DNA of 64,000 bases, from contig CP091064.1 of the NCBI GenBank assembly GCA_021907015.1, forward strand, positions 3,968,001 through 4,032,000, read 5' to 3'. The position numbers and the translations under genes were made by a program. The number at the start of each line of letters is the position of its first letter. The first letter of the stretch is position 1. Of the stretch, positions 31,458 through 42,939 are shown in pieces. Source of the stretch: Pectobacterium sp. PL152. GTDB lineage: Bacteria > Pseudomonadota > Gammaproteobacteria > Enterobacterales > Enterobacteriaceae. The notes beneath the pieces were generated by a model. It saw only the letters and a list, made by a program, of their open reading frames with translations, did no database searches and was not told the origin of the DNA.

Positions 31458-34040
31458 TTAACCCACAACCAGGTTAAGCAGTTTGCCAGGGACATAAATC
31501 ACTTTACGAACCGTGACGCCGTCCAGATATTTCGCGACCAGCGGTTCCTGAGCAGCGCGTTCGCGAACCTGTTCTTCACTCGCGTCAGCGGCAACGGTAA
31601 TTTTACCACGTACTTTACCGTTAACCTGCACGACGACCAGCTTGGAATCTTCAACCATTGCGCTCTCATCTGCAACCGGCCATGGCGCGGTATCGATGTC
31701 GCCTTCGCCTTGCAGCGCCTGCCACAGTGTGAAGCAAACGTGCGGCGTGAACGGATAGATCATACGAACAACGGCCAGCAGCGTTTCCTGCGTCAGTGCA
31801 CGATCCTGATCGCTGTCCTGCGGCGCTTTCGCCAGTTTGTTCATCAGTTCCATGATGGCGGCGATCGCGGTGTTGAAGGTCTGGCGACGGCCGATATCAT
31901 CGGTCACTTTCGCGATCGTTTTGTGCAGATCGCGGCGCAGTGATTTCTGATCTTCGGTCAGCGTCGCGACATCCAGCGCAGTTACTGCACCTTTCTCAGT
32001 GTGCTCGAATGCCTGTCTCCAGACGCGTTTCAGGAAGCGGTTCGCGCCTTCTACGCCGGATTCCTGCCATTCCAGCGTCATTTCCGCCGGAGAAGCAAAC
32101 ATCATGAACAGACGAACGGTATCTGCACCGTATTTCTCTACCATAACCTGCGGGTCGATGCCGTTGTTTTTAGACTTCGACATTTTGCTCATACCCGCGT
32201 AGATCACATCGCGGCCTTCGTTATCGACGGCTTTGACGATGCGTCCTTTCTCATCACGCTCAACGGTGACGTCGATAGGTGAAACCCAGATACGTTCGCC
32301 GTTATTGCCCAGATAATAGAAGGCATCAGCCAGCACCATGCCCTGACACAGCAGGCGTTTGGCAGGCTCGTCAGACGTCACCAGACCCGCGTCGCGCATC
32401 AGTTTGTGGAAGAAGCGGAAATACATCAGGTGCATGATGGCGTGTTCGATACCGCCAACGTATTGGTCAACGGGCAGCCAGTAGTTGGCGGCGGCCGGAT
32501 CCAGCATTCCCTGATCGTACTGCGGGCAGGTGTAGCGCGCGTAGTACCAGGAAGATTCCATAAAGGTGTCGAACGTGTCGGTTTCACGCAGCGCAGGCTG
32601 ACCGTTAACGGTGGTCTTCGCCCATTCCGGGTTAGATTTCAGCGGGCTGGTGATGCCGTCCATCACGACATCTTCCGGCAGGATTACTGGCAGCTGATCT
32701 TCTGGCGTCGGGATAACGGTGCCGTCTTCCAGTGTCACCATTGGAATTGGCGCGCCCCAGTAGCGCTGACGAGAGACACCCCAGTCGCGTAGGCGATAGT
32801 TGACTTTACGTTCGCCAATGCCTTTCTCTACCAGCTTATCGGCAATGGCGTTAAAGGCTGCGTCGAAATCCAGACCGTCAAACTCACCGGAGTTGAACAG
32901 GTTGCCTTTTTCCGTCATTGCTTCAGCAGACAGGTCGGGCTCGCTGCCATCGGCGTTCAGGATGACTGGCTTAATGGACAAGTCATATTTGGTGGCGAAT
33001 TCCCAGTCGCGCTGGTCGTGACCCGGAACGGCCATCACAGCACCTGTACCGTATTCCATCAGGACAAAGTTGGCGACCCAGATAGCGACTTTCTCGCCGT
33101 TCAACGGGTGAATTGCATACAGGCCGGTGGCCATGCCTTTTTTCTCCATTGTCGCCATATCGGCTTCGGCAACTTTGGTATTACGGCATTCTGCAATGAA
33201 ATCGGCCAGCGCCGGGTTCGCTGCGGCAGCTTGTGCGGCGAGAGGGTGACCTGCGGCAACGGCCACGTAGGTCACGCCCATGAACGTATCCGGGCGCGTG
33301 GTGTAAACGGTCAGTTTCTCGGCGCTGTCCGCCACGTCAAACGTGATTTCCACCCCTTCGGAGCGGCCAATCCAGTTACGCTGCATGGTTTTGACCTGCT
33401 CAGGCCAGCTTTCCAGCGTATCCAGATCGTTCAGTAATTGGTCTGCATAAGCGGTGATTTTGATAAACCACTGCGGAATCTCTTTGCGTTCAACTTTGGT
33501 GTCGCAGCGCCAGCAGCAGCCGTCGATAACCTGTTCGTTCGCCAGTACAGTCTGGTCGTTCGGGCACCAGTTAACAGCGGAGGTTTTTTTATAAACCAGA
33601 CCTTTCTCGTACAGCTTGGTGAAGAACCACTGTTCCCAGCGGTAGTAGTCTGGTTTACAGGTCGCGACTTCGCGATCCCAGTCATAGCCAAAGCCCAGCA
33701 GTTTGAGCTGGTTTTTCATGTAGTCGATGTTGGCGTAGGTCCAGGGTGCTGGCGCGGTGTTGTTTTTGACCGCAGCGCCTTCTGCCGGCAGACCAAAGGC
33801 ATCCCAACCGATCGGTTGCAGAACGTTTTTACCCAGCATGCGCTGATAACGGGAGATCACGTCGCCGATGGTGTAGTTACGGACGTGGCCCATATGTAGT
33901 CGGCCAGAAGGGTAAGGCAGCATGGAAAGGCAATAGTATTTTTCTTTGCCGGGCTGTTCGGTGACTTTAAATGTCTGCTTCTCTTGCCAGTGAAGCTGGA
34001 CGTCCGCTTCTATCTCTTCTGGGCGGTATTGCTCTTGCAT
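31458..34040 (-). CDS. leuS: Leucyl-tRNA synthetase
   Basis: Class I synthetase of 860 residues, the E. coli length. HIGH motif as HMGH at 49-52 ([10 protein letters not shown]), KMSKS in [12 protein letters not shown], a CP1 editing insert with TTRPDTFMG, and a zinc-ribbon-like CCWRC. Complete and unbroken. Precedes lptE by 14 bases. Confidence 0.97.
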   Translation of the reverse strand: MQEQYRPEEIEADVQLHWQEKQTFKVTEQPGKEKYYCLSMLPYPSGRLHMGHVRNYTIGDVISRYQRMLGKNVLQPIGWDAFGLPAEGAAVKNNTAPAPWTYANIDYMKNQLKLLGFGYDWDREVATCKPDYYRWEQWFFTKLYEKGLVYKKTSAVNWCPNDQTVLANEQVIDGCCWRCDTKVERKEIPQWFIKITAYADQLLNDLDTLESWPEQVKTMQRNWIGRSEGVEITFDVADSAEKLTVYTTRPDTFMGVTYVAVAAGHPLAAQAAAANPALADFIAECRNTKVAEADMATMEKKGMATGLYAIHPLNGEKVAIWVANFVLMEYGTGAVMAVPGHDQRDWEFATKYDLSIKPVILNADGSEPDLSAEAMTEKGNLFNSGEFDGLDFDAAFNAIADKLVEKGIGERKVNYRLRDWGVSRQRYWGAPIPMVTLEDGTVIPTPEDQLPVILPEDVVMDGITSPLKSNPEWAKTTVNGQPALRETDTFDTFMESSWYYARYTCPQYDQGMLDPAAANYWLPVDQYVGGIEHAIMHLMYFRFFHKLMRDAGLVTSDEPAKRLLCQGMVLADAFYYLGNNGERIWVSPIDVTVERDEKGRIVKAVDNEGRDVIYAGMSKMSKSKNNGIDPQVMVEKYGADTVRLFMMFASPAEMTLEWQESGVEGANRFLKRVWRQAFEHTEKGAVTALDVATLTEDQKSLRRDLHKTIAKVTDDIGRRQTFNTAIAAIMELMNKLAKAPQDSDQDRALTQETLLAVVRMIYPFTPHVCFTLWQALQGEGDIDTAPWPVADESAMVEDSKLVVVQVNGKVRGKITVAADASEEQVRERAAQEPLVAKYLDGVTVRKVIYVPGKLLNLVVG

Positions 34041-34347
34041 GGCTGCCAGGGGTCCTGTTTAGTGAAGAATCGCTACGTGAGTAGCCTGTTCTGATTCATA
34101 ACAAAAGATCCGCATAGCATAGCCGTAAGCGGCGCGTGCAACAACACCCAGCGCCCGACTGAGGAATATTTCTGATCTGCGAGCGACATACTGCGAGGCG
34201 TTGCGCAAATTGGCGACAATTTATCAGGCGTACCGAAAAAATAATCTAAAATAGAGAGATAGGCAACGTATCGGCTTTTGGCCAAGTGTGCCAGACGGCG
34301 AATAGTCGTGCTTTATCGCCCTTCAACCCGCTTATTCAGGAGGAACC
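34041..34347. other. Divergent promoter region leuS / ybeL
   Basis: About 307 bases without a gene. It must carry the promoters of leuS and ybeL; no leader peptide with leucine codons or T-box-like structure was evident. Confidence 0.5.
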
Positions 34348-34830
34348 ATGAATAAACTAGCCCGCTATTACCGCGAGTTAATGGCTTCAGTGACGGCCCG
34401 GCTGAACAACGGTGAGCGCGATCTCGATAGTCTGGTACAGAGCGCCCGCAAAACTTTGCAGGAAAGCTCGGAGCTGACGCAGAAAGAAATAGAACAGGTG
34501 ATTCAGGCTGTTCAGCGCGATCTGGAAGAGTTTGGCCGTAGCTATAGCGAAAGTCAGAATGAGTTTACCGATAGCGTTTTTATGCGAGTCATCAAGGAAA
34601 GCCTGTGGCAGGAACTTGCGGATATTACGGATAAAACGCAGTTGGAGTGGCGTGAGATTTTTAAAGATGTGAATCATCACGGGGTGTACCACAGCGGTGA
34701 AGTGGTGGGGCTAGGCAATCTGGTATGTGAGAACTGCCACCACCATATTGCGTTCTATACGCCGGAAGTCTTGCCGCTCTGCCCGAAATGCTCGCATGAC
34801 CTGTTCCATCGCCAGCCGTTTCAGCCGTAG
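34348..34830 (+). CDS. ybeL: YbeL-type zinc-ribbon protein (DUF1451)
   Basis: A 160-residue soluble protein: a long helical N-terminal half (residues 1-110) and a C-terminal zinc ribbon with VCENCHHH and LCPKCSHD. RBS AGGAGG precedes the ATG. Conserved between leuS and glt genes in enterobacteria. Function unknown. Confidence 0.93.
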   Translation: MNKLARYYRELMASVTARLNNGERDLDSLVQSARKTLQESSELTQKEIEQVIQAVQRDLEEFGRSYSESQNEFTDSVFMRVIKESLWQELADITDKTQLEWREIFKDVNHHGVYHSGEVVGLGNLVCENCHHHIAFYTPEVLPLCPKCSHDLFHRQPFQP

Positions 34831-34848
34831 GGCTGTCTAAAGAGATAA

Positions 34849-34868
34849 AGCGTGCCTTGCGGCACGCT
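34849..34868. terminator. Hairpin between convergent ybeL and gltL
   Basis: AGCGTGCC / GGCACGCT with a 4-base loop. U-runs are weak on both strands, but the position between convergent genes suggests a shared terminator. Confidence 0.6.
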
Positions 34869-34879
34869 GTATCTGATTA

Positions 34880-35605
34880 TTAATGCAGGATTTTCGCCAG
34901 GAAGTCTTTCGCGCGCTCGGACTGTGGGTTATTGAAGAAATCATCCTTGCGGGTGTCTTCGACGATTTTCCCCTCATCCATAAAGATCACGCGGTGTGCC
35001 ACTTTACGGGCAAAGCCCATTTCATGGGTGACGACCATCATGGTCATGCCTTCCTGCGCCAATTCAACCATGACGTCCAACACTTCGTTGATCATCTCTG
35101 GATCGAGTGCGGATGTCGGTTCATCAAATAGCATTGCGATCGGATCCATGCACAGCGCACGGGCGATAGCGACACGCTGCTGCTGACCGCCGGAAAGCTG
35201 CCCCGGATATTTGTTGGCGTGTGCAGCCAGACCAACGCGCTCCAACAGTTTCTGCGCCTTAGCTTTGGCGTCTTCACGCTTGCGTTTTAGCACTTTTACC
35301 TGCGCGAGCGTCAGGTTCTCAATAATCGACAGATGCGGGAACAGTTCAAAGTGTTGGAACACCATCCCGACTTTGGAACGTAGCTGGGCCAGATTGGTTT
35401 TTTTATCGTTAACGGCAGTCCCGTTGACGGTAATTTCACCTTGTTGGATCGGTTCCAGGCCATTTACGGTTTTAATCAGGGTTGATTTGCCGGAGCCAGA
35501 AGGCCCACAGACGACTACGACTTCACCTTTTTTTACTTCTGTGGAGCAGTCGGCTAGCACCTGAAATTGGCCGTACCATTTAGAAACATTTTTCAGGGAA
35601 ATCAT
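34880..35605 (-). CDS. gltL: Glutamate/aspartate ABC transporter ATPase
   Basis: A 241-residue ABC ATPase energising GltJK. Walker [10 protein letters not shown], signature [15 protein letters not shown], Walker [14 protein letters not shown], switch His in VTHEMGFA. The ATG at 35605 shares its A with the gltK stop (TGATG) and matches E. coli length; one further in-frame TTG upstream is unlikely. Confidence 0.96.
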   Translation of the reverse strand: MISLKNVSKWYGQFQVLADCSTEVKKGEVVVVCGPSGSGKSTLIKTVNGLEPIQQGEITVNGTAVNDKKTNLAQLRSKVGMVFQHFELFPHLSIIENLTLAQVKVLKRKREDAKAKAQKLLERVGLAAHANKYPGQLSGGQQQRVAIARALCMDPIAMLFDEPTSALDPEMINEVLDVMVELAQEGMTMMVVTHEMGFARKVAHRVIFMDEGKIVEDTRKDDFFNNPQSERAKDFLAKILH

Positions 35606-36279
35606 CAAACCGTCCTTTTTTTCAGGTAACTGACCAGCATTGAGGCTGAAATGCTGAAGATAAAATAAATGAACCCGGCAAACAGGATCATTTCAACTTG
35701 TGTTCCGTCACGCTCGCCGATGGTTGAGGCGGTACGGAAGAAATCAGCGAGGCTGAGTACATAAACCAGTGACGTGTCCTGGAACAGGACAATCCCCTGC
35801 GTCAGCAGCAATGGCACCATGGCGCGGAATGCCTGTGGCAGAATAACCAGCTTCATGGATTGCCAATGCGTCATGCCTAAGGCGAGCGCTGCGGAGGATT
35901 GGCCGCGCGATATGCTGAGGATACCCGCACGAATAATTTCAGAATAATAGGCTGCCTCGAACAGCGAGAAGGCTACCATAGCTGAAATCAGTCGAATATC
36001 GGTTTTCGGCGATAGCCCAAGCACATTTTGTAATAAGCTAGGAACCACCAGATAGAACCACAGCAGCACCATAACGAGTGGAACGGAGCGGAACAGGTTC
36101 ACATACAGTTTAGCGAACCAACTGATAGGTTTGATCGGCGACAGGCGCATGACTGCCAGAATCGTGCCCCACACAATCCCGAATACCACCGCCGTCAGCG
36201 TAATTTTGAGTGTAACGACCATCCCCTGAATCAGGTACGGCATGCTTGGCCCAATTGAGCTCCAGTCAAATTCATACAT
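35605..36279 (-). CDS. gltK: Glutamate/aspartate ABC transporter permease GltK
   Basis: Inner-membrane permease of 224 residues with about five helices and the ABC-permease EAA-type loop ([20 protein letters not shown]). Forms the heterodimeric channel with GltJ. Starts three bases after the gltJ stop. Confidence 0.96.
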   Translation of the reverse strand: MYEFDWSSIGPSMPYLIQGMVVTLKITLTAVVFGIVWGTILAVMRLSPIKPISWFAKLYVNLFRSVPLVMVLLWFYLVVPSLLQNVLGLSPKTDIRLISAMVAFSLFEAAYYSEIIRAGILSISRGQSSAALALGMTHWQSMKLVILPQAFRAMVPLLLTQGIVLFQDTSLVYVLSLADFFRTASTIGERDGTQVEMILFAGFIYFIFSISASMLVSYLKKRTV

Positions 36280-36282
36280 GAT

Positions 36283-37023
36283 TTATTTGCTCCCCATATT
36301 GCCCGGCAAACGGGTTTTTCGCTCAACGACCTGCATAATCAACATAATGATGGCATTGATGCCAACGTACGCCAGTGTGATGGCGGTAAAGGATTCATAC
36401 GCGTGGGCGGAATAGTCCAGCAGTTTCCCTGCCTGTGCCGCCATATCAACCAGACCAATCGTGGACGCGATAGCCGAGTTTTTGACCAGGTTCAGCATCT
36501 CTGACGTCAACGGCGGAACAATGACGCGGTACGCATTGGGCAGTAACACATAGCGGTAAGTTTGTGGCAGCGTCAGGCCCATTGCCAGCCCGGCGGCTTT
36601 CTGTCCGCGCGGGAGCGATTGAATCCCCGCACGCACTTGTTCACAAACGCGCGCTGCGGTGAAGAGCCCCAGACAAATCATCGATGACAGGAAGAACTGA
36701 ATATTCGGATCTAGCTCGGCTTTAAACCACATGCCGATGCCGGCAGGAAGCAGTTCGGGAACGACCAAATACCAGGTAAAGAACTGAACAATCAACGGGA
36801 CGTTGCGAAATAGCTCGACGTAACAGGTACCAATGCCCGCAACAAAGCGGTTCGGGACGGTACGCAAGATTCCAAATAGAGAACCAACGAGAAAGGCGAT
36901 AATCCAGGCGCAGATAGACAATGTGACGGTGACTTGCAGACCGGACAAAATCCACCCGAGGTAGGTTGTGTTGCCGAAAGGGGCGGCTTGTAGAAATATG
37001 CCCCAGTTCCAATCTATAGACAT
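36283..37023 (-). CDS. gltJ: Glutamate/aspartate ABC transporter permease GltJ
   Basis: Inner-membrane permease of 246 residues with five to six helices and the EAA loop GQKAAGLAMGLTLPQTYRYV. It follows a terminator-like hairpin, so its expression depends on read-through from gltI. Confidence 0.96.
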   Translation of the reverse strand: MSIDWNWGIFLQAAPFGNTTYLGWILSGLQVTVTLSICAWIIAFLVGSLFGILRTVPNRFVAGIGTCYVELFRNVPLIVQFFTWYLVVPELLPAGIGMWFKAELDPNIQFFLSSMICLGLFTAARVCEQVRAGIQSLPRGQKAAGLAMGLTLPQTYRYVLLPNAYRVIVPPLTSEMLNLVKNSAIASTIGLVDMAAQAGKLLDYSAHAYESFTAITLAYVGINAIIMLIMQVVERKTRLPGNMGSK

Positions 37024-37036
37024 AACGAACTCCGGT

Positions 37037-37060
37037 AAAAAAAGGGTAGCGAAGCTACCC
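37037..37060 (-). terminator. Strong terminator between gltI and gltJ
   Basis: GGGTAGC / GCTACCC with a 3-base loop followed by seven U residues on the minus strand. It would let gltI be made in excess over the membrane genes and forms the expected 3' end of a SroC-like RNA. Confidence 0.9.
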
Positions 37061-37200
37061 TGAAGATTGATGAGCGGCCATATCCCCGTTCTGTTTCAAA
37101 CTACAGGCGTATTGTTTGTTTTCCTGTTTATCGAAATGTCTTGGGGCAACATGTGATGGGGAACGACCATCACATGCCTGTCTGTCCTGCCACGAATCAG
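37037..37200 (-). ncRNA. sroC: Possible SroC-like small RNA
   Basis: In E. coli and Salmonella SroC is processed from the gltI-gltJ intergenic region, ends at the terminator before gltJ, and sponges GcvB. This window has a gap of about 219 bases at the same place with the same type of terminator. The 5' end is a guess and I did not verify primary-sequence similarity. Confidence 0.35.
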
Positions 37201-37208
37201 CAATCAGA

Positions 37209-37226
37209 GGGCAGATGACTCTGCCC
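37209..37226 (-). terminator. Hairpin just after the gltI stop
   Basis: GGGCAGA / TCTGCCC with a 4-base loop, 16 bases after gltI, without a U-run. Probably a stabilising 3' structure of the gltI message rather than a terminator. Confidence 0.5.
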
Positions 37227-37242
37227 TTATTCTCATTATTAA

Positions 37243-38139
37243 TTAGTTGAGCGCTTTGTCATTTGGCGCTTTGAACAAGGCCTTCATTTCATCTGACAGT
37301 GCAAAGTTCAGGTTAAGATCTTTTGGTGGAATAGGTTGTTTAAACCAGCGATCGAACCATTTCTCAGCTTCACCGGAGGTCTGAACTTCAGCAATGGTGT
37401 CATCAACCAGTTTCTTGAATTGCGGGTCGTCTTTACGCAGCATACAGCCGTAGGCTTCTTCCGACTGCGCTTTGCCGACGATATCCCACTGATCGGCACT
37501 TTTCGCTTTCGCACGTTCGCCAGCCAGCAGAGCATCATCCATCATAAAAGCCACAGCACGGCCGCTTTCCAGCGTACGGAAGGAGTCGCCGTGGTCTTTC
37601 GCACTGATGATGCGCATTTTCATCTGTTTTTCTTCATTCAGCTTATTCAGCAGAACTTCAGAGGTGGTACCGGAGGTGACGACAACCGTTTTACCTGCCA
37701 GATCCGGAAAGTCTTTTACGCCAGAGTCTTTTTTGGTTAACAGGCGCGTACCGACCACGAAAATGGTGTTAGAGAACGCGGCTTGTTTCTGACGTTCCAG
37801 GTTGTTGGTCGTTGAACCACACTCAAAATCGAATGTACCGTTTTGCAACAGAGGGATACGGTTCTGAGAGGTGATAGGGAGTAGCTTGACCTGCAGGTTA
37901 GGCGCATCCAGTTTTTTCTTAACCGCTTCGACAATTTTGTCAGAGTAGGCCTGAGAGTAACCGACCACTTTTTGCGTGTTGTCATAGTAAGAAAAAGGCA
38001 CGGACGATTCGCGGTGTCCAATGACGATCACGCCATTATCTTTGACCTTTTTCAATGTACCGGCCAGATCTTCAGCCTGAGCTACGCTGGCGGCGGTGCC
38101 AAGCAGAAGCAGTGATAATGCCAGTTTACGCATTTGCAT
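37243..38139 (-). CDS. gltI: Glutamate/aspartate periplasmic binding protein
   Basis: Solute-binding protein of 298 residues, family 3. Signal peptide cleaved after VAQA near residue 22; mature part has GVIVIGHRESSVPFSYYD and VVTSGTTSEVLLNKL. It delivers Glu/Asp to GltJKL. Operon order is gltI-J-K-L as in E. coli. Confidence 0.97.
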   Translation of the reverse strand: MQMRKLALSLLLLGTAASVAQAEDLAGTLKKVKDNGVIVIGHRESSVPFSYYDNTQKVVGYSQAYSDKIVEAVKKKLDAPNLQVKLLPITSQNRIPLLQNGTFDFECGSTTNNLERQKQAAFSNTIFVVGTRLLTKKDSGVKDFPDLAGKTVVVTSGTTSEVLLNKLNEEKQMKMRIISAKDHGDSFRTLESGRAVAFMMDDALLAGERAKAKSADQWDIVGKAQSEEAYGCMLRKDDPQFKKLVDDTIAEVQTSGEAEKWFDRWFKQPIPPKDLNLNFALSDEMKALFKAPNDKALN

Positions 38140-38523
38140 GTTCTAACTCCTTTGCTGTCGTTGCTGCAATAGTTATAGCGCTGTCATGAATAACCGTATG
38201 GTTAATATGCCCGTCATTTTCAAGTTAACGTGTACCGCTGCATCACTCATACATAACGCTTTGCGACTTATCAGTGATACCGCTGCACCGTTAAAGCGCG
38301 AAGTTACTGTCTATACAGTTAAAAAGTAGCTGATTGTAAATAGATTGAAATGGAAATGTTTGTTTTTTGCGATATCCGCCGCACCAAATAGCAGCAATAT
38401 CATGGTGTGGCACCAATTTGGTGCGTTGCTTGCCCTAACAGAGCGCTCTAAGCCGACGCAATATCCAAAAAAATACAGAAACAATCCTTTACAGGGTAAT
38501 AACAGGCAAATACCGTGCCATAA
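38140..38523. other. Intergenic region upstream of gltI
   Basis: No gene supported. A 78-codon frame at 38311-38547 on the minus strand has no RBS and overlaps the lnt terminator, so I leave it out. The gltI promoter should be in the right-hand part of the gltI leader, but no clear boxes stood out. Confidence 0.5.
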
Positions 38524-38550
38524 ATAAAAAAAGGCATGCAAAAGCATGCC
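38524..38550 (-). terminator. lnt terminator
   Basis: GGCATGC / GCATGCC with loop AAAA, followed on the minus strand by TTTTTTTATTTA. Confidence 0.9.
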
Positions 38551-38574
38551 CTTAGGGAAGTGGAAAGAGGGAGA

Positions 38575-40104
38575 TTATCGGCGACGCAAACCGAAGAGAA
38601 CGGTAACAATGCCGCCGAATAACGTGATTAGCCAGAGCGGCCAGGAGCCGAAACGTGCATAAGGTGTGATCCCGGTCGCGGGCACAACCTGTGTGCTCAG
38701 CACCGCACGCGTAAACTGCGGCAGGCTGGCGCTGACATTGCCATCTGGTGTAATCACCGCAGTGACGCCGTTATTGGTACTCCGAACTAGAGGACGTCCT
38801 AATTCCAGCGCGCGCATGCGTGCCATCTGGAAGTGCTGCCATGGTCCAATTGAATGACCGAACCAGGCATCATTCGAGATAGTCAGCAACATATCGGTGT
38901 CTGGCCGGAAGTTATCCCGCAACTGTTGGCCTAAGATAATCTCATAACAAATAGCGGCATTAAGCTTGAAGCCATGAACTGAGAGCTGAGGCTGGACGTA
39001 GTCTCCCCGGCTGAACGATGACATCGGAAGATCGAAGAACGGTGCCAGCGGGCGTAACAGCGTTTCCAACGGGACAAACTCGCCAAAAGGCACCAGATGG
39101 TTTTTGTTGTAACGGTTCGTTGTGGGGTAGTGGTACGGATCTTCGTCGCCCAACACGATAACCGAGTTATAAAAATCGGTTTTGTTACCCTCACGCCGGA
39201 TATCGACGATACCTGTAATCAGGCTGCTATTGCGGCTACGCAAGATATCGTCAACCTGTTTCAGATAAGCGCCCTGACGACTTTCAATATCAGGAATCGC
39301 CGTTTCCGGCCAGATCACGATAGGTGCCTTGTCCATATAAGGCAGGCTGTTATCCAGATAGATCTTCAGCGTGTTCAATAGCTCATCTTGTTCCCATTTC
39401 ATGGCCTGCGGGATATTGCCCTGTACCAGTGCGACATTGACGGCGCGTTCAGGTTGCAGGGTATACCACTGCACGTTGCGCAGCGGCCATGATAAAACGA
39501 AAACAGCGATAGCAATGGCCGCCGGAACGACTTTGCGTTGAGTGATGGCATAAACGAGTAGCCCGCTGAGACTCATCAACAGGAACGTAATGGTGTCAAT
39601 GCCCAGAATGGGCGCAATACCTTTTAGCGGGCCGTCGATCTGACTGTAGCCAAATTGCAGCCACGGAAACCCCGTCAGCACCCAGCCGCGTAAAAATTCG
39701 GTTAATTGCCACAGCACGGGAGCGGCCAGTGCCAGACGCCACAGTGTTGTCTTCGGGCTGAGGCGTGAGAGCAGGGCGGCAAACAGGGGGGGATAGAGCG
39801 ATAAATAGGCTGCGAGCAGAATGACCAGTGCAATATTTACAGGGCCCGGCATCCCACCAAATTGCGCGATACTGACGTAAACCCAGTTAATGCCGCTGCC
39901 AAATAGGCCGAACCCCCAGCAAAAGCCTATCCAGGCTGACTGGCGGCTAGTACGGTTTAGCGTCAGCGCCTGTAGGCCCATGAGCGAGATAATCGCCGCG
40001 GGCCAGAAGTCAAAGGGAGAAAATGCCAGCGTGCCACAGGCACCAAATAAGAGCGCCAGCAGGGCTCTGACCTGCTGGCGTTGTAGAAAAGAAGCGACAA
40101 CCAT
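38575..40104 (-). CDS. lnt: Apolipoprotein N-acyltransferase
   Basis: Adds the third acyl chain to lipoproteins in the inner membrane, 509 residues: six to eight helices and a nitrilase-type domain with Glu in [11 protein letters not shown], Lys in [10 protein letters not shown] and Cys in LNAAICYEI. The ATG at 40104 lies 7 bases after the corC stop and gives the usual [20 protein letters not shown] start; the longer frame runs into corC. Confidence 0.95.
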   Translation of the reverse strand: MVVASFLQRQQVRALLALLFGACGTLAFSPFDFWPAAIISLMGLQALTLNRTSRQSAWIGFCWGFGLFGSGINWVYVSIAQFGGMPGPVNIALVILLAAYLSLYPPLFAALLSRLSPKTTLWRLALAAPVLWQLTEFLRGWVLTGFPWLQFGYSQIDGPLKGIAPILGIDTITFLLMSLSGLLVYAITQRKVVPAAIAIAVFVLSWPLRNVQWYTLQPERAVNVALVQGNIPQAMKWEQDELLNTLKIYLDNSLPYMDKAPIVIWPETAIPDIESRQGAYLKQVDDILRSRNSSLITGIVDIRREGNKTDFYNSVIVLGDEDPYHYPTTNRYNKNHLVPFGEFVPLETLLRPLAPFFDLPMSSFSRGDYVQPQLSVHGFKLNAAICYEIILGQQLRDNFRPDTDMLLTISNDAWFGHSIGPWQHFQMARMRALELGRPLVRSTNNGVTAVITPDGNVSASLPQFTRAVLSTQVVPATGITPYARFGSWPLWLITLFGGIVTVLFGLRRR

Positions 40105-40111
40105 TGCCAAA

Positions 40112-40990
40112 TTATTCTTCCAATTTTGGTTGAGGGGCATCGTCAGGGATTCTGACATGAACCTGAATAATACGGCGGCTGTCCGCCATCGCAACCTTAA
40201 ACAGGTAACCTTCTATGTCGATGGTTTCGCCTCGGGCAGGAAGGTGCCCAAAAGACTGCATCACCAAGCCGCCAATGGTGTCGACTTCGTCATCGCTGAA
40301 CCGTGTTCCGAAGGCCTCATTGAAATCTTCAATATCGGTTAACGCACGAACGGTGTAGGTCTGGCGATTAAGCTGACGAATATCTCTGTCTTCTTCATCG
40401 TCGTATTCATCTTCAATTTCGCCGACAATCAGCTCAAGGATATCTTCAATCGTGACCAGGCCGGATACGCCGCCAAATTCATCGATGACAATCGCCATGT
40501 GATAACGCAGCGAGCGGAACTCATTCAGCATCCGATCAACGCGTTTACTTTCCGGCACAACAACAGCGGAACGCAGGACTTTATCCATACTGAAGGGTTC
40601 GGAATCGCTGCGCATAAACGGCAGCAAATCCTTTACCATCAGGATGCCTTCAATGTGGTCTTTATCTTCGCTAATGACGGGGAAACGGGAGTGGGCGGAT
40701 TCGATAATCACATCCAGACACTCTTCCAGCGTTTGATCGCGCTTGAGCGTAATCATCTGCGAGCGAGGGATCATGATGTCGCGTACACGCTGGTCGGCGA
40801 TATCCATGACGCCTTCGAGCATATCTCGTGTTTCAGGATCGATCAGGTCATTCTGTTCGGAATCGCGAATCAGAGTGAGTAAACCGTTACGATCTTTTGG
40901 CTCGCCGTGAAAAAGCTGATTAAGAATAAGAGAAAAGAAGCCCTTCTTGGGACTGGGTGCATCGCTGTTTTGAGAATGGTCGTCGCTCAT
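40112..40990 (-). CDS. corC: CorC/YbeX, CBS-pair transporter-associated protein
   Basis: A 292-residue cytosolic protein with two CBS domains (about 70-185) and a C-terminal CorC/HlyC transporter-associated domain. Linked to magnesium/cobalt efflux and to ribosome metabolism in E. coli. Part of the ybeZ-ybeY-corC-lnt operon, 128 bases after ybeY. Confidence 0.95.
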   Translation of the reverse strand: MSDDHSQNSDAPSPKKGFFSLILNQLFHGEPKDRNGLLTLIRDSEQNDLIDPETRDMLEGVMDIADQRVRDIMIPRSQMITLKRDQTLEECLDVIIESAHSRFPVISEDKDHIEGILMVKDLLPFMRSDSEPFSMDKVLRSAVVVPESKRVDRMLNEFRSLRYHMAIVIDEFGGVSGLVTIEDILELIVGEIEDEYDDEEDRDIRQLNRQTYTVRALTDIEDFNEAFGTRFSDDEVDTIGGLVMQSFGHLPARGETIDIEGYLFKVAMADSRRIIQVHVRIPDDAPQPKLEE

Positions 40991-41118
40991 GCGTTTTAAT
41001 TAACATCACTCTTGTTAAGGGATTATTGCCAGCAACTGGAAACGGCACAGTTGCTGATGTGTAGCAGATAAGTACCCGACATCTTCCCGATCTCGGGCTA
41101 GATAAAATGTATTTCTAT

Positions 41119-41598
41119 TTATTCGGTGAGGCCATCTTTTTCTGCAAGGTAAGGATCGGCATAGCCCATACTTTGCATAATCTCGGTTTCCAGCGCTTCC
41201 ATTTCTTCGGCTTCGCTGTCTTCGATATGGTCATACCCTAGCAGATGCAGGCTACCATGGACAACCATGTGCGCCCAGTGCTCTTCTACAGTTTTTTCCT
41301 GCTCTGCGGCTTCTTGTTCGACAACCTGACGGCAGATGATTAAATCGCCCAGCAGAGGAAGTTCGACCTCAGGTGGAGCCTCAAAAGGAAACGACAGCAC
41401 GTTGGTCGGCTTGTCTTTCCCGCGGTAGGTGTTATTCAGGTCGCGGCTTTCGGCCTCATCCACGATACGGATGGTGACTTCAGCGACTTCCTGAAACTGC
41501 GGCAGAACGCCTTCCAGCCAGCGCTGAAAGTCTTTTTCTTCCGGTAGCCCCTGTGCTTGCTCGCTGGCGATTTGTAAATCGAGAATCACCTGACTCAT
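41119..41598 (-). CDS. ybeY: Endoribonuclease YbeY
   Basis: A 159-residue metal-dependent RNase needed for 16S rRNA 3' maturation and ribosome quality control. The zinc motif [11 protein letters not shown] (HxxxHxxxxxH) is intact, preceded by [13 protein letters not shown] overlap with the ybeZ stop. Confidence 0.96.
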   Translation of the reverse strand: MSQVILDLQIASEQAQGLPEEKDFQRWLEGVLPQFQEVAEVTIRIVDEAESRDLNNTYRGKDKPTNVLSFPFEAPPEVELPLLGDLIICRQVVEQEAAEQEKTVEEHWAHMVVHGSLHLLGYDHIEDSEAEEMEALETEIMQSMGYADPYLAEKDGLTE

Positions 41599-42653
41599 TT
41601 TTGCTCCTGATCTGATGCCGCAGCCTGTGCTTCACGCTTACGCTGTTCTGCCAAGGCGTCTTTACGTTTCTGCTCGGCATTTTCCCACGCTTCATAGGCA
41701 TTCACAATCCGTGCGACCACTGGGTGGCGCACCACGTCTTCGCTATGGAAAAAGTTAAAGCTAATTTCTTCCACATCAGCCAGCACTTCAATGGCGTGGC
41801 GTAAGCCGGATTTCAGATTCTTCGGCAGATCGATCTGCGTGACGTCACCAGTGATGACGGCTTTTGAGTTGAACCCGATACGCGTCAGGAACATTTTCAT
41901 CTGTTCGATGGTCGTGTTCTGGCTTTCATCCAGAATGATAAAAGCATCGTTCAGCGTTCGACCACGCATGTAAGCCAGCGGCGCAACTTCAATGACGTTG
42001 CGTTCGATGAGCTTCTCGACACGCTCAAAGCCCAGCATTTCAAACAGGGCATCATAAAGTGGTCGCAGGTAAGGATCGACTTTCTGGCTCAGATCGCCAG
42101 GCAGGAAGCCCAGTTTCTCACCGGCTTCGACCGCTGGGCGCGTGAGCAGGATACGGCGTATATCTTGACGTTCCAATGCATCCACGGCGGCAGCGACGGC
42201 TAAGTAGGTTTTCCCCGTTCCTGCCGGGCCAACGCCAAACGTGATGTCGTGATCGAGGATATTGGCGACATACTGTGCCTGATTTGGCGTGCGCGGTTTG
42301 ATTACGCCGCGTTTGGTGCGGATATTGACCACTTTGCCATAGTCAGGAACGTGTTCCGCAGACTGCTCCAGCACGCGGGATTCTTTAATCGCAAGGTGAA
42401 TTTGCTCAGGATCGATATCACCGATGACGCCACGTACCGGGGCCGTATCGACATACAGACGTTGCAGGATATCAGCGGCAGCTTGCGTCAGTAGGTTTTT
42501 GCCGACCAGTTTAAACTGGTTATCCCGGCGATTGATCTCGATGCCTAAACGACGCTCTAGCTGCTTAATATTGTCATCAAATGGACCGCAAAGGCTGAGC
42601 AGGCGTTGGTTATCTGCGGGTTCAAGGGCAATCTCTTTTGTCGTTACGTTCAA
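41595..42653 (-). CDS. ybeZ: PhoH-like ATPase YbeZ
   Basis: A 352-residue PhoH-family RNA-linked ATPase that partners YbeY. Walker [13 protein letters not shown], Walker [13 protein letters not shown] place the start at TTG 42653: AGAGGA lies just upstream and the resulting [15 protein letters not shown] matches the E. coli N-terminus. The frame is open 16 codons further, which is less likely. Confidence 0.93.
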   Translation of the reverse strand: MNVTTKEIALEPADNQRLLSLCGPFDDNIKQLERRLGIEINRRDNQFKLVGKNLLTQAAADILQRLYVDTAPVRGVIGDIDPEQIHLAIKESRVLEQSAEHVPDYGKVVNIRTKRGVIKPRTPNQAQYVANILDHDITFGVGPAGTGKTYLAVAAAVDALERQDIRRILLTRPAVEAGEKLGFLPGDLSQKVDPYLRPLYDALFEMLGFERVEKLIERNVIEVAPLAYMRGRTLNDAFIILDESQNTTIEQMKMFLTRIGFNSKAVITGDVTQIDLPKNLKSGLRHAIEVLADVEEISFNFFHSEDVVRHPVVARIVNAYEAWENAEQKRKDALAEQRKREAQAAASDQEQK

Positions 42654-42883
42654 ATTATTCCTCTTGAGCGTTACTGTGCTGACGCTATTCTGCCCGCACA
42701 AAATGAACAGTTGTCAGACGGCCTGATGTGTCCGCCATATGAATGAATTATTCATCGTGAATACCCGATGGTGCAAGTCACAATAATGATATTGGGACGC
42801 CGTCTCGCAAAAGCAATGTAAGCGCGATGAAATTGAAACAGAGGGCGAAGCGGGGTTGCCGCAACACCGCGCCGCCGAGAAAG

Positions 42884-42910
42884 ATAAAAATGGGTGGCTT
42901 TGCCACCCAT
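42884..42910 (-). terminator. miaB terminator
   Basis: ATGGGTGGC / GCCACCCAT with a 3-base loop and ATTTTTATC on the minus strand. Separates miaB from the ybeZ operon. Confidence 0.85.
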
Positions 42911-42939
42911 CATCACGCTGAGACATGAATGAACGTTGA

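Noticed and set aside
38311-38547. 78-codon minus-strand frame between gltI and lnt
   Set aside because: No RBS, low-complexity hydrophobic content, overlaps the lnt terminator, and nothing in E. coli at this position.
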